A stretch of 64,000 nucleotides of DNA, taken from Pseudanabaena sp. M085S1SP2A07QC (GTDB taxonomy: Bacteria; Cyanobacteriota; Cyanobacteriia; Pseudanabaenales; Pseudanabaenaceae). Below the pieces are notes generated by a model. That model was not told the origin of the DNA. It searched no databases and saw only the letters and a program-made list of their open reading frames with translations. The stretch lies in assembly GCA_020404895.1 (NCBI GenBank), contig JADBWK010000064.1, forward strand, positions 35,957-99,956, in the 5' to 3' direction. Shown here piece by piece: positions 1-9,240 of this stretch (positions within the stretch are counted from its first letter, which is position 1; each line of letters starts with the position of its first letter). Both the position numbers and the translations under genes were made by a program.

Positions 1-144
1 ATTTCTGACCAATGGTATCCCCTTCCCGATGAAGCGATCGCTCATTTTGATCAGGTCATTCCGATTAGTAATGTACAGATTCATCGATTTGGTTTGCATT
101 TGAAGACCTATGAAATTGCGATCGGGCAAAATTACAAACTATAA
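1..144 (+). CDS. C-terminal end of an unrecognised protein (partial)
   Basis: Frame 1 is open from the window edge to a TAA at 142-144 and encodes 47 residues ending in GQNYKL. It contains a HIP1 octamer like the genuine genes around it. The upstream part lies outside the window, so neither the family nor the start can be given. The stop is 75 bp before the next gene on the same strand. I do not recognise the fragment. Confidence 0.5.
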   Translation: MSDQWYPLPDEAIAHFDQVIPISNVQIHRFGLHLKTYEIAIGQNYKL

Positions 145-219
145 AATGTGTGTATTGCCTTGAAACATATACATTAGATCGGTTATGGTTATTTTTGTCC
201 TAATGCTATCAATAAACAT

Positions 220-1491
220 ATGGCTCACATTGGTCTAATCTGCGTCCCTGCCACAGGACATCTCAACCCAATGATAACTCTTGGATATGAACTAAAGAAA
301 AGAGGTCATCAAGTAACTGTAATTAACGTTTTGGATGCTAAGGAAAAAGCAAAAAATGCAGGATTAGATTTTAAAGTTTATGCTGAACATACTTGTCCAC
401 TAGGATTTACGCCAGACTCTTTAGTCAAAATGGGTGAACTAAGTGGAATGGATGCATTTCGCTACACAATTGAGTTGTTTCAGCAAGGTGCAATTAGGAT
501 GATGAAAGAAGGGATTGATGCAGTTCGTAATGCTCATGTTGACTTGCTTTTGATTGACCAAGCCTCTTTTGGGGCTTCCAGTGTTGCAGAATATTTAGAG
601 ATTCCCTTCATTAGTGTCAGTTGCGCCCTTATGTTAAATCGTGACGAATTCGTTCCGCCTCTTAATTTCGGATGGATTTATTCAGATAGTCTTTGGGCTA
701 GACTGCGTAACCAAATTGGCTATAAATTGCTAGATCGCCTAGTCAAACCAATTGTAGAAACTATTAACGAGTATAGGCGGTCATGGAATCTCTCTCCTTT
801 TATCCACGCTAATGATGCCTATTCTAAATTAGCTCAAATTTGTCAGCAGCCTGTAGAATTTGAGTTTCCTAGGCAGCAGTTACCAGATTGCTTCCATTTC
901 ACAGGCTCTTTTCATAATCCCTTAAGTCGAGCGACTGTTGATTTCCCTTACGAAAAATTGAATGGAAAACCATTAATCTATGCTTCAATGGGAACTATTC
1001 AAAATCGATTGCTCAGTATTTTTAACCAAATCGCAGAAGCCTGCCAAGACTTGGATGCTCAACTAATTATTTCGTTGGGAGGGTCGGCTGAGCCTGACAG
1101 TTTACCTAACTTTGCTGGAGATCCGATTGTAGTCAAATATGCTCCGCAGCTAGAGATTCTTCAAAAAGCTCAGCTTACTATTACTCATGCTGGACTAAAT
1201 ACAGTATTAGAATCGTTGAGTTGTGGTGTACCGATGGTTGCCATTCCGATCGCCAATGATCAACCAGGCGTAGCATCTCGAATAGCTTGGACGGAGACAG
1301 GTGTAGTTATTCCTGTGAAGAAATTAACCGTTCCTAAATTACGAAATGCTGTTCAAACAGTGTTGACACAACCAAAATATCGAGATAACGCTAAAAAGAT
1401 GCAATTGGCTATGCGAAAAGCTGGTGGAGTCAATCTAGCTGCTGATATTGTTGAAAAAGTGATTGCCACGGGTAAACCTGTAGCGCGAATT

Positions 1492-1497
<6 letters not shown>
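220..1497 (+). CDS. GT1-family glycosyltransferase (UGT/MGT type)
   Basis: A 425-residue GT-B enzyme expected to transfer a sugar from a nucleotide donor to a small hydrophobic acceptor in the cytoplasm. The N-terminal half opens with an acceptor-side GHLNP motif (about residues 13-17). The C-terminal half has the donor-binding signature HAGLNTVLESLSCGVPM followed by NDQ near residues 320-345, typical of the MGT/UGT group. Length is normal for the family. Cyanobacterial relatives include carotenoid (CrtX-like) glycosyltransferases, but the acceptor cannot be read from sequence and no carotenoid gene is next to it. The last codon and the stop lie inside a long palindrome shared with the converging HIT gene. 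Confidence 0.8.
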
Positions 1498-1903
<406 letters not shown>

Positions 1904-1935
1904 TCACTTTGTGCTCAAACCCAAGCCAAGAAATT

Positions 1936-1990
1936 TTTTGAAAGTGTTGCAAAGCAACACTTTCAAAATTGTGACGCAAAGCGTCACAAT
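1936..1990. terminator. Two adjacent triloop hairpins downstream of dapF
   Basis: The first hairpin has perfect 15-bp arms 1936-1950 and 1954-1968 with loop AAA (core GTTGC-AAA-GCAAC). The second has perfect 10-bp arms 1968-1977 and 1981-1990 with loop AAA (core GACGC-AAA-GCGTC). They share one base. They lie between the dapF stop and the HIT start on the minus strand and could end dapF transcription. Confidence 0.65.
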
Positions 1991-2003
1991 AGCCGCAGCT
2001 AAT

Positions 2004-2849
2004 TTACAATTCGTTCTTTGCTGAACCTGTAAACACAAGAGTTGCGGGGCCAGTCATCAAGATGCGATCGCTTTCTTCTGACCACTGGATTTTAAGATCG
2101 CCTCCAGGAAGATTTACCGTACAGGTGCGATCGCAAAGATCATTTAAAACGCCAGCTACAACTGTCGCGCAAGCACCCGTCCCACAAGCCAGAGTTGCTC
2201 CTGCGCCGCGTTCCCATACACGCATTTTCACATAGCTGCGATTAACGACTTCCACAAATTCGGTATTTGTACGTTTTGGGAAAACAGGATGATGTTCAAA
2301 GAGAACGCCAATTTCTGCTAGAGGAATTGTATCAACATCATCAACAAAGGTCATACAGTGGGGATTACCCATGCTCACCGTTGTGACATTCCAAGTCTTG
2401 CCACCAACTTCAAGTGGAACATTGATAACCTTGTGATCGCTGTCTCTTAAAGTCGTCGGAATCTCGGTCGCGGTCAAAAATGGCTTGCCCATGTCCACAG
2501 TTACCTGTCCATCCGCATCCATTTGTGGCACAATCAAACCTGCCCCAGTTTGAATCTGATACTTGCTGTCAGTAGTTGGAATATTCAAGTCCTGCATAAA
2601 TTTAGCTAAGCAGCGAATTCCATTGCCGCACATCTCTGGCTCAGAACCATCGGAATTAAAAATCCGCATCCGATGCTCTCCATTAGCTTCAGCTAACAGA
2701 AAAATGACTCCATCTGCGCCAATACCAAAATTGCGATCGCACCATTTGACAGCCTGCTCAGAGGTGAGAATTGGTTCGGCACTGTGACGGTTATCGATCA
2801 GGATAAAATCGTTACCTAAGCCGTGATATTTACTAAATGCGATCGACAT
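2004..2849 (-). CDS. dapF: Diaminopimelate epimerase
   Basis: A 281-residue enzyme that interconverts LL- and meso-diaminopimelate, the step before lysine and the source of the peptidoglycan cross-link residue. The two catalytic cysteines expected of this cofactor-independent epimerase are visible: MCGNGIRC (first Cys about residue 74) and ACGTGACA (about residue 226). The N-terminal HGLGNDF motif is also standard. The ATG at 2849 gives the normal family length. No other lysine gene is adjacent. Confidence 0.95.
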   Translation of the reverse strand: MSIAFSKYHGLGNDFILIDNRHSAEPILTSEQAVKWCDRNFGIGADGVIFLLAEANGEHRMRIFNSDGSEPEMCGNGIRCLAKFMQDLNIPTTDSKYQIQTGAGLIVPQMDADGQVTVDMGKPFLTATEIPTTLRDSDHKVINVPLEVGGKTWNVTTVSMGNPHCMTFVDDVDTIPLAEIGVLFEHHPVFPKRTNTEFVEVVNRSYVKMRVWERGAGATLACGTGACATVVAGVLNDLCDRTCTVNLPGGDLKIQWSEESDRILMTGPATLVFTGSAKNEL

Positions 2850-2880
2850 GGATTAATTTAATATATTTTTGAATATTATA

Positions 2881-2968
2881 GGACTTACGCAAAAATGCTT
2901 GAAACCTGCATTTTATCGTAGGGGCAATTCATGAATTGCCCCTACATTTCGTCCTTTTGCGTAAGTCC
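2881..2968. mobile_element. MITE family A, copy 1
   Basis: An 88-bp non-coding element with terminal inverted repeats GGACTTACGCAAAA, flanked on both sides by TA (2879-2880 and 2969-2970), as expected after insertion into a TA dinucleotide by an IS630/Tc1-like transposase. Its centre holds the palindrome GGGGCAATTCATGAATTG. The second copy is at 12000-12089. Apart from this element, the 327-bp stretch between dapF and cynS shows only the cynS leader and no recognisable gene. Confidence 0.75.
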
Positions 2969-3176
2969 TATATTATATCGATCTGCGCCGCAAATCTCTT
3001 GCTATAGCCACTTGTTTATTGGAAATGACTGCACTACGCACCGCCATCTACTTTTTACAGTTTTCAGTTTGCCATGAACTGAATCAACGTAACTGATAAT
3101 GTTACAAGAAGATTGTAGTGCTGATTTTTATCTCCAAGCATAGGCATTTTGTACCGATATTACACAGAAAAACATT

Positions 3177-3623
3177 ATGACAGTTGAATTTCCATCCTTT
3201 ACCCATACTTTATTAGCTGCCAAAAAATCTAAAGGCTTAAGCTTTGCTGACCTCGAAAAGTTAATTGGACATGATGAAGTTTGGATTGCTTCTCTTTTTT
3301 ATGGTCAAAATAGCACTAGTGTTGAAGAAGCAACCACAATCGCTGATGCACTAGGTCTGGGTGAGGATATCGTCGCCGCTTTGAGTTCCTATCCTAGCAA
3401 AGGCTTAGGGCCAGTCGTGCCAACCGATCCATTGATCTACCGCTTCTATGAAATCATGCAGGTCTATGGCTATCCGATCAAAGAAATCATCCATGAGAAG
3501 TTTGGCGATGGCATCATGAGCGCTATTGATTTCACGCTGGACATTGAAAAAGTAGAAGATCCTAAAGGCGATCGCGTCAAAGTAACGATGAACGGCAAGT
3601 TCCTTCCTTATAAAAAGTGGTAA
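3177..3623 (+). CDS. cynS: Cyanate hydratase (cyanase)
   Basis: A 148-residue cytoplasmic enzyme that breaks cyanate down with bicarbonate to CO2 and ammonia, detoxifying cyanate and supplying nitrogen. The N-terminal half is the helical XRE-like fold of cyanases. The C-terminal half has YRFYE (R89, E92) and [10 protein letters not shown] (S115), matching the three catalytic residues of the E. coli enzyme, all shifted by seven positions. The cyanate transporter genes cynABD, which accompany cynS in several cyanobacteria, are not next to it. A triloop hairpin ends the gene. Confidence 0.97.
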   Translation: MTVEFPSFTHTLLAAKKSKGLSFADLEKLIGHDEVWIASLFYGQNSTSVEEATTIADALGLGEDIVAALSSYPSKGLGPVVPTDPLIYRFYEIMQVYGYPIKEIIHEKFGDGIMSAIDFTLDIEKVEDPKGDRVKVTMNGKFLPYKKW

Positions 3624-3625
3624 AG

Positions 3626-3660
3626 AATAAAGAAGGCGGGCAAAGCCCGCCTTCTTTATT
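3626..3660. terminator. Triloop palindrome between cynS and the VOC gene
   Basis: Perfect 16-bp arms (3626-3641 and 3645-3660) around loop AAA, core GGGC-AAA-GCCC, with T-rich right and A-rich left arm. It starts two bases after the cynS stop, and the right arm contains the stop of the converging VOC gene. Confidence 0.8.
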
Positions 3661-4042
3661 GCATTAATTCGATCAGTAATCCATCAGGATCAGCAATAAA
3701 AGCAACTTGATAGGTGCGATCGCCTATAGTTTGTTCTCTCGGAGGCAATAATAATTTGATCTTCCCTAATTTATTAACAAGGGATTGCAAAAAAGCTTCC
3801 AAATTTTCCACATGAAACGATAGGTGATAGTAACCCACATAATGCTCATCACCAAAAGCATTAGAGACATTCTTTGGCTCAGGCACTTGCATTAGTTCGA
3901 GATTAGTTCCAGCACCATGCATCCAACAAGCCAGCGTAATCCCCGCCGTAAAGCGCTCAGTCACCTCAAAGCCTAATGCTTCATAAAAGGCGATCGCTCG
4001 AAAAATATCCGCAGTTTTAATCGAGGTATGGTGATGTTGCAT
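3656..4042 (-). CDS. VOC / glyoxalase I-like protein
   Basis: A 128-residue protein of the vicinal oxygen chelate superfamily, two beta-alpha-beta-beta-beta modules that bind a metal. Glyoxalase-type features are visible: HHTSIKTADIFRAIAFYEALGF at the N-terminus, LELMQ after the first module, YHLSFHV opening the second and ADPDGLLIELMQ at the end. The putative metal ligands are H5, the Glu of LELMQ, the His of YHLSFHV and the Glu of IELMQ. It may be a lactoylglutathione lyase, but the superfamily also holds dioxygenases and resistance proteins, and gloB is far away at 60 kb. Confidence 0.75.
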   Translation of the reverse strand: MQHHHTSIKTADIFRAIAFYEALGFEVTERFTAGITLACWMHGAGTNLELMQVPEPKNVSNAFGDEHYVGYYHLSFHVENLEAFLQSLVNKLGKIKLLLPPREQTIGDRTYQVAFIADPDGLLIELMQ

Positions 4043-4052
4043 AGTAATCTAG

Positions 4053-4799
4053 CTAAGCTTTTTTGGGTTTGAACAAAGAATCTTTAGTGACACACCAAAC
4101 GAAATGAGGCAGTGAGAGCATTCGCTTCCATCTCCAAGGCTCTTGGTAGAGACGATATAGCCACTCTAGATTGTTGTTGCTAAACCACTCAGGAGCACGA
4201 GTTTTTGTGCCAGCCCAGACATCAAAACTACCACCTACACCAATCCACACAGCACTGGGACTAAGATGGCGATATTTCTGAATCCATAGCTCTTGGCGCG
4301 GTACACCTAAACCGACAAGAATCAGCTCTGGTTGAGAGCTTTGCAACTGCTCACAGACTTGCTGCTCCAGTACTTCATCAAAATAACCATGATGGGTTCC
4401 CGCGATCGCAATATCAGCCCATTTTTGTTGCCAAATATCGACAACATTATCGACAACATTAGGAGCACCACCAAGCAAAAAGATCCGCCATTGTTTCTTA
4501 GCTGCAATCTCCACAACTTGCTCGGATAGTTCGATGCCTGGGCAACGATTAATTTTTTCACCTTGCGATCGCAGGTATAGCACAATGCCAGCTCCATCTG
4601 GTACAACTAACTCAGCTTGTTGAATGACTTTAGCCAAATCAGAGTTTTTACGAGCCTGCATTGTCATTTCAGCATTCAGCGTCACAACATGAGCACCTTG
4701 ATTGGCTTGTAATTTTTGGACAAGCCAATCTCTATAGTTTTCATGGATATGAACGGGCATCTCAAGGACAGCAAACTGACGCAAAATAACTTTCTCCAA
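4053..4799 (-). CDS. WecB/TagA/CpsF (GT26) glycosyltransferase
   Basis: A 248-residue enzyme of the family that adds N-acetylmannosamine-type sugars to undecaprenyl-linked intermediates of surface polysaccharides, at the inner face of the membrane. Family landmarks in order: VTLNAEM (about residue 40), VVPDGAGIVLYLR (about 66-78), a LLGGAP nucleotide-binding turn, and ILVGLGVPRQELWIQK (about 160-175). The start is a TTG at 4799; no ATG upstream in frame fits, and the first ATG (residue 14) would cut into the first strand. Only 10 bp separate it from the VOC start downstream, so the two may be co-transcribed. Confidence 0.85.
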   Translation of the reverse strand: MEKVILRQFAVLEMPVHIHENYRDWLVQKLQANQGAHVVTLNAEMTMQARKNSDLAKVIQQAELVVPDGAGIVLYLRSQGEKINRCPGIELSEQVVEIAAKKQWRIFLLGGAPNVVDNVVDIWQQKWADIAIAGTHHGYFDEVLEQQVCEQLQSSQPELILVGLGVPRQELWIQKYRHLSPSAVWIGVGGSFDVWAGTKTRAPEWFSNNNLEWLYRLYQEPWRWKRMLSLPHFVWCVTKDSLFKPKKA

Positions 4800-4847
4800 A
4801 TACTGCGTAATTATCAGTTTATCATTTTATAATGACCGAAGGTATAT

Positions 4848-4866
4848 TGAACGCAAAGCGCTGTAG
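4848..4866. repeat. Short dispersed repeat, consensus TTGAGCGCAAAGCGCTGTAG
   Basis: The copy here reads TGAACGCAAAGCGCTGTAG. Related copies are at 16319-16336 and 61621-61645 (opposite orientation) and at 26223-26244 and 44428-44448. Four of the five lie 10-16 bp from a triloop hairpin. This copy has none next to it. No coding role is visible. Confidence 0.45.
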
Positions 4867-4882
4867 GTTCATTTGAAAACCG

Positions 4883-5797
4883 CTACGTTGTTTTGCGCTT
4901 GAAGAGAATATTCTCACTGACTATCTGACAGTAGGAATTTAGCCATAAGAGGGAGATTTGAGATATCTGTCCAGATTCTAAACTGACAATAGAGAAGTTA
5001 CGATATTCTCCGTCATTATTTTTGACAATTCTCGGTGCACAAGCAGCATTTAGAAAAGTCGTCCCCATGTCGTTAGTCGCAATCACCTCACGAGTTCGGT
5101 GGGAATTGAGGCGTAAACTATGATGCATATGTCCAAAGGTAGCCAAAGGAACTGTTTTTCTCATTTGATAGGATTGGGAGAGTGCCTCTGCAAAATCAGG
5201 ATCACCATAGTCACCGCCGCCGATTTTCCAATCTTTGCCGCAAATAGAATGCTCCTCACTACCCAATCCATAGGGACCATTGTGACCTAAAAATATTATG
5301 TTTTCGTAAGCCGCGTTGGTAACAGATTCAGTAATGCGTTGAGTTGATTCCATAAAGTTTTTAATGTTATAGCGATCGCGATAAAAAGCTTCTTTTTTCC
5401 ATTTAGAGCTTCCCCAACTAAAGGGACGTGCCCCAACTACTGAGAGCTTTAATTCAGGAAAGTCTAGCCAACTGTAGCCGACATGCATTCCGCCTAAAAT
5501 ATCTAATTGCTGCTGCACACGATCTTCCTTAGTGCGATCGTAGGGACAGTTGTTTTTTTTAGAGTTTTTGTTATTATCTGAGGTACTGTACCAAGCGTCA
5601 TGATTGCCTAAAATAACTGCTTTCGGCATATCGAGATTGGCGATCGCTCTGACAACTTCTACTGACTCATTACCAAAGTCACCAACAAATAGAACTAAGT
5701 CAATTCCCAAAGACTGAAGAGCTAAGCGATCTTCAACAGGCTGCCATAAATCATGAACATCCCCAACAACAGCTATTTTAATTGACGAATCCGACAT
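4883..5797 (-). CDS. Metallophosphoesterase, TIGR04168-like
   Basis: A 304-residue calcineurin-like phosphoesterase. The dinuclear metal-site motifs appear in order: VVGDVHD (about residues 10-16), VGDFG (about 38-42), LGNHDAW (about 63-69), FLGHNGPYG (about 170) and FGHMHHSLR (about 222). This matches the cyanobacterial TIGR04168 group, whose substrate is not known. No signal peptide, so cytoplasmic. It runs in the same direction as the GT26 gene, 83 bp upstream of it. Confidence 0.8.
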   Translation of the reverse strand: MSDSSIKIAVVGDVHDLWQPVEDRLALQSLGIDLVLFVGDFGNESVEVVRAIANLDMPKAVILGNHDAWYSTSDNNKNSKKNNCPYDRTKEDRVQQQLDILGGMHVGYSWLDFPELKLSVVGARPFSWGSSKWKKEAFYRDRYNIKNFMESTQRITESVTNAAYENIIFLGHNGPYGLGSEEHSICGKDWKIGGGDYGDPDFAEALSQSYQMRKTVPLATFGHMHHSLRLNSHRTREVIATNDMGTTFLNAACAPRIVKNNDGEYRNFSIVSLESGQISQISLLWLNSYCQIVSENILFKRKTT

Positions 5798-5944
5798 GAC
5801 CTAATTGCTAAAAAAGGATGTTACCTCACTATCATAAATAAAAAATGTATTTAGCAGCCTGTTGGGGAAACCTATTTTCTTCATTTGGGAATGCTTTGCC
5901 CAAAATTTCACAACGCAGGGTCAAGTTGTCTGTAAAAGCATAGA

Positions 5945-6005
5945 GGGCTTAGCATTTGCGGATCGATTTTTTTGTGATGGATTTTGTGGCGCAAATGCTA
6001 AGCCC
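5945..6005. repeat. Inverted repeat with GGGCTTAGCATTTGC arms
   Basis: 16-bp perfect arms at 5945-5960 and 5990-6005 separated by 29 bases. The arm reads GGGCTTAGCATTTGCG. It lies in the 346-bp gap between two divergent genes (5798-6143). Nothing else recognisable is in that gap. It looks like a dispersed repeat, but only one copy is in the window. Confidence 0.5.
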
Positions 6006-6143
6006 CTACGAGCGTACTGTGGTAAATCACGACGCGAATAAATTGTGACATTAACAAATTCCACGTAACATCAGGTAATAAAAGCAGTGCTTTTTTTCCC
6101 TGCTTTTTTCCTGATTCATTAAAATCCAAGAACTATTAAGAGA

Positions 6144-7079
6144 ATGCCGAAAAAAGTCTTTATAACAGGTGCTAGTGGTTGTGTTGGTCATTATTTGATC
6201 GAGATGCTTTTAGCCAAAACTGATTACGAGCTATATCTGCTAGTGCGCGATCGCAGCAAATTGCAAATTGATATTAGCGATCTCCCTAACGTGCATGTCA
6301 TCGAAGATCCGATGCAGAATATCGGTAATCACAAAGACTTACTTCGCACGATGGAATTTGTTGTCAGTACCGCTGCTGCTTGGGGGGGAGAAGAAGCTTT
6401 TGTGGTTAATCGTGATAAAACCATTGAGCTGTTTTCGATGCTCGACCCGCAGGTGTGCGAACGTGCTATCTATTTCTCCACAGCCAGTATTCTGGATTCC
6501 CATAATCAGATTATTCCTGAGGCAGGGCAAATTGGCACACCATATATTGCCTCGAAACATGCTTGTCTTGAAGCTGTAGAAAATTCAATAATTCGCGATC
6601 GCTTGATTACCATTTTCCCTACTCTAGTTTTTGGTGGTGCTCCTGACAAACCCTATTCCCATCTTTCCAAAGGACTGAAGGATATTCTTAAATATGTACC
6701 CTATGCAAGATTCTTAAAGGCTGATGGTAGTTTCCATTTTGTCCATGCGATCGATATTGCACAAGTGGTTACTCATCTCCTGACTGCGCCTTCAGTGCCA
6801 TCGTCTCCTGCTCGTCTAGTTTTAGGAATGCAGAAATTGACTGCTGAAGGCCTAGTTGCTCAATTCTGTGAATATTTGAATTTAAAGGTTGGCTGGCAAT
6901 TGAGTTTAAATCCATTCCTAATCGATGCCGTGATCAAATTATTCCGTATCGAAGTCGCCGCATGGGATCGCTTTTGTATTGCCCAACGCCATTTCACCTA
7001 TGACATCGTTGCTCCAGAAACCTTCGGTTTGACGTCAAAATATCCCCGCCTAGCAAATTTACTTGCAGAAGTTAAATAA
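6144..7079 (+). CDS. NAD(P)-dependent epimerase/dehydratase (extended SDR)
   Basis: A 311-residue Rossmann-fold enzyme. The cofactor-binding glycine motif TGASGCVGHYL is at residues 8-18 and the catalytic YIASK motif near residue 135, with a Ser before it (FSTAS). Length and layout fit extended short-chain dehydrogenases acting on nucleotide sugars, steroid-like or flavonoid-like substrates; the actual substrate cannot be inferred. The last two codons and stop are inside the palindrome at 7071-7121. Confidence 0.75.
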   Translation: MPKKVFITGASGCVGHYLIEMLLAKTDYELYLLVRDRSKLQIDISDLPNVHVIEDPMQNIGNHKDLLRTMEFVVSTAAAWGGEEAFVVNRDKTIELFSMLDPQVCERAIYFSTASILDSHNQIIPEAGQIGTPYIASKHACLEAVENSIIRDRLITIFPTLVFGGAPDKPYSHLSKGLKDILKYVPYARFLKADGSFHFVHAIDIAQVVTHLLTAPSVPSSPARLVLGMQKLTAEGLVAQFCEYLNLKVGWQLSLNPFLIDAVIKLFRIEVAAWDRFCIAQRHFTYDIVAPETFGLTSKYPRLANLLAEVK

Positions 7080-7121
7080 ATAAAAAAGCTTCCCTTTGGG
7101 AAGCTTTTTTATTTATTTAAC
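7071..7121. terminator. Bidirectional triloop palindrome
   Basis: Perfect 24-bp arms (7071-7094 and 7098-7121) with loop TTT, core TTCCC-TTT-GGGAA. The left arm covers Val-Lys-stop of the epimerase and the right arm covers the stop of the converging NB-ARC gene. The arms end in A/T runs, fitting a two-way intrinsic terminator. Confidence 0.8.
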
Positions 7122-9240
7122 CAAGCTTTTTAGAACGATTGGCTCGCAAATCTTGCTTTCTCTTTCTGGCTTGGGCGCGGCGATCTCTTGGAGTTGGTAG
7201 ATTAGCGGGTGGCTCGACAATCTTTACCTCATTAATAAAGACCAAGCGGGCATCAACAGGTTGATTGAGAGTATCTGTGATTTTTACAGCTTCAAAATCA
7301 GCATCGATCGCTGCAAATTCAGTCTCGTTCAGCCAAGCATGATACTTCTTACGGAATTTAGGTTGTTGCTTCAGTTCCTGTTGCAACTGTTCGAGGGAGC
7401 CTTCTGTCCATTGATAGTAAAGATTTTTACTACGGATTTGGGTTTTTGTCTCGGAAGTTTGTTGAGCAAGAGGATTATTTGCCCAAGGAATCCGATGATC
7501 CCATGTGGCAAGCCCACCTGCGCGATCGCTTTCTAGCAATCTCTCTAAAATTTGCAGATCAGAATGCTCAGTCACCCGTTCTGGGAAACGGCAAAAGCTC
7601 TTAGTGAGGTCAGTTTGAGATGCTTTCAGGAGATTCATAATATTGCCTTGAGCATAGCCGATCGCAGTTTGCCGATCGCGTAAAGTCTCCAGCAAGCTAT
7701 GCAATTCGCGCTGCAAAGTATCGACAGTGCCATAGTAAGCCAAGAGGCGATTGGTAAGTGGTTGCAAAATATGACGAATCTGGGTTTCGCGAATGTAGTC
7801 TTCGGCGCGATGTTGGACGAGAGCATAACTCATTAAGAATTCAGGACTACGCTCAATTGCCGCATTGTAAGCCATATCGACCAAGCGATCGGTCATATAT
7901 TCCATAACTACAGGCTGCTGCGTGAAGCTGTTGGCATTCTTCTCAATCAGCGATCGCCAGCGCAAAGAAATTACTGATTCCAAAATTTGTGATTTAGAAA
8001 TCATTGGCACAATATCTTGACGCAGATTGTCAGTAGTAATCGGTTCACGCTCGATTGCTAGCCAATACATCACCTGTTGCTCACGTTCTGAAAGGCGGCC
8101 ATACTGTTGATCAAGCAGATAACGGATATCCCCAAACACATTCGCCTCTTGGTCGAGAAATTCTTGAATGTCACCATCGAACATGCTGTTGATCGAACGT
8201 GACACTACTGTCAATGCGAGGGGATTGCCACAATAGAAGTCGATCAATTTCCGAGTTGCCGAAGCGCTCGCCAAATCTGGTTGAAACATTTGTCTCGCTT
8301 CTTCTTTTAAGCCAGTCAATTGCAAAGAACGTACCATGCGATCGCTGCTGTCGGGAGGCAACACATCATGGGGTTTTTCGCGGCTGGTCAGAATCAAGCA
8401 ACTTTGATGACGCACTTCCCCAACTTGACGAAATAACTCGCCATAGCCTTCATAGCCTTCGTTATACTGTCCCGTAATTTCGCCACTGCGAAGGATTGAC
8501 TCAACATTGTCCAACACAATCAAGCAGCGTGATTGCTTCAGTACAGGAATGAATAGTCCCAAGAGACTGTTTAGATCTTGAGGCAAAGTAGAGATCGCTT
8601 GATTTGTCAAAAAGCAGACCAATTCTGCAAGCAGCGTTTCTACAGTTGGCGCATTACGTAGGGATTTCCAAGCGATCAGCGTAAATTCAGATTGCACTTG
8701 TTCCGCAAGCTTGGTGGCAAAGGCAGTTTTCCCGATCCCGCCCATACCGAATACTCCTAAAAGACGGCAGCGATCGCTAGTTATCCAATTTTTGCCCGTA
8801 GCAAGTTCTTGGGTACGACCATAAAAAATTGATGTATCGATCGCATTGCCCCAATCACAGCGCTTAGCATTCATATCGATGATTGGTTCCGCATTGTGAG
8901 GATTAACAAGACTCAATGGATTGTGAGGATTGTGAGCGATCGTCTGGGTTGATTCCTGTGGAGTATCTGGAGTTTGAAAATTTTTGGATTGAGTCCTTAC
9001 CACGACTTGCAGATTGTGCTTTGTAACCCTCTCCTCAAAAGCATCTGACAAGATCTTCCACAGACGATAACCAACATCACGAATATATGAGGAGTCATAT
9101 CCGCAAACCTCAGCAATCTCAGAATAAGTCCTGCCATCCCATGTTTGGCGAAATACTTGCTCCTGAATATTACTCAAGCGCTTGTTTTGTAAGGCTTTAT
9201 CAACAATTGCGATCGCGTCTTCAATAGTCATCGTGGTCAT
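7117..9240 (-). CDS. NB-ARC (STAND) ATPase with vMAP-type N-terminal HTH
   Basis: About 707 residues. Residues 1-85 resemble the HTH domain found at the start of cyanobacterial vWA-MoxR-associated NB-ARC proteins (IQEQVFRQTWDGRTYSEIA). An NB-ARC ATPase follows with Walker A GMGGIGKT (about 164-171), Walker B CLIVLDNVES and a LTSRE sensor. The C-terminal 280 residues are helical, with no WD40, TPR or Toll-like repeat visible, and end in a basic tail (RRAQARKRKQ). STAND ATPases are signal-controlled switches, often in stress, conflict or anti-phage roles. The ATG at 9240 has GAGAGGAG eight bases upstream; a TTG 18 bp further up would place this site inside the gene. Confidence 0.75.
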   Translation of the reverse strand: MTTMTIEDAIAIVDKALQNKRLSNIQEQVFRQTWDGRTYSEIAEVCGYDSSYIRDVGYRLWKILSDAFEERVTKHNLQVVVRTQSKNFQTPDTPQESTQTIAHNPHNPLSLVNPHNAEPIIDMNAKRCDWGNAIDTSIFYGRTQELATGKNWITSDRCRLLGVFGMGGIGKTAFATKLAEQVQSEFTLIAWKSLRNAPTVETLLAELVCFLTNQAISTLPQDLNSLLGLFIPVLKQSRCLIVLDNVESILRSGEITGQYNEGYEGYGELFRQVGEVRHQSCLILTSREKPHDVLPPDSSDRMVRSLQLTGLKEEARQMFQPDLASASATRKLIDFYCGNPLALTVVSRSINSMFDGDIQEFLDQEANVFGDIRYLLDQQYGRLSEREQQVMYWLAIEREPITTDNLRQDIVPMISKSQILESVISLRWRSLIEKNANSFTQQPVVMEYMTDRLVDMAYNAAIERSPEFLMSYALVQHRAEDYIRETQIRHILQPLTNRLLAYYGTVDTLQRELHSLLETLRDRQTAIGYAQGNIMNLLKASQTDLTKSFCRFPERVTEHSDLQILERLLESDRAGGLATWDHRIPWANNPLAQQTSETKTQIRSKNLYYQWTEGSLEQLQQELKQQPKFRKKYHAWLNETEFAAIDADFEAVKITDTLNQPVDARLVFINEVKIVEPPANLPTPRDRRAQARKRKQDLRANRSKKLG

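Noticed and set aside
3150..3164. TGTA-N7-TACA resembling an NtcA site before cynS
   Set aside because: NtcA sites need eight bases between the halves, and this one lies only 12 bases before the start codon, too close for an activator site.
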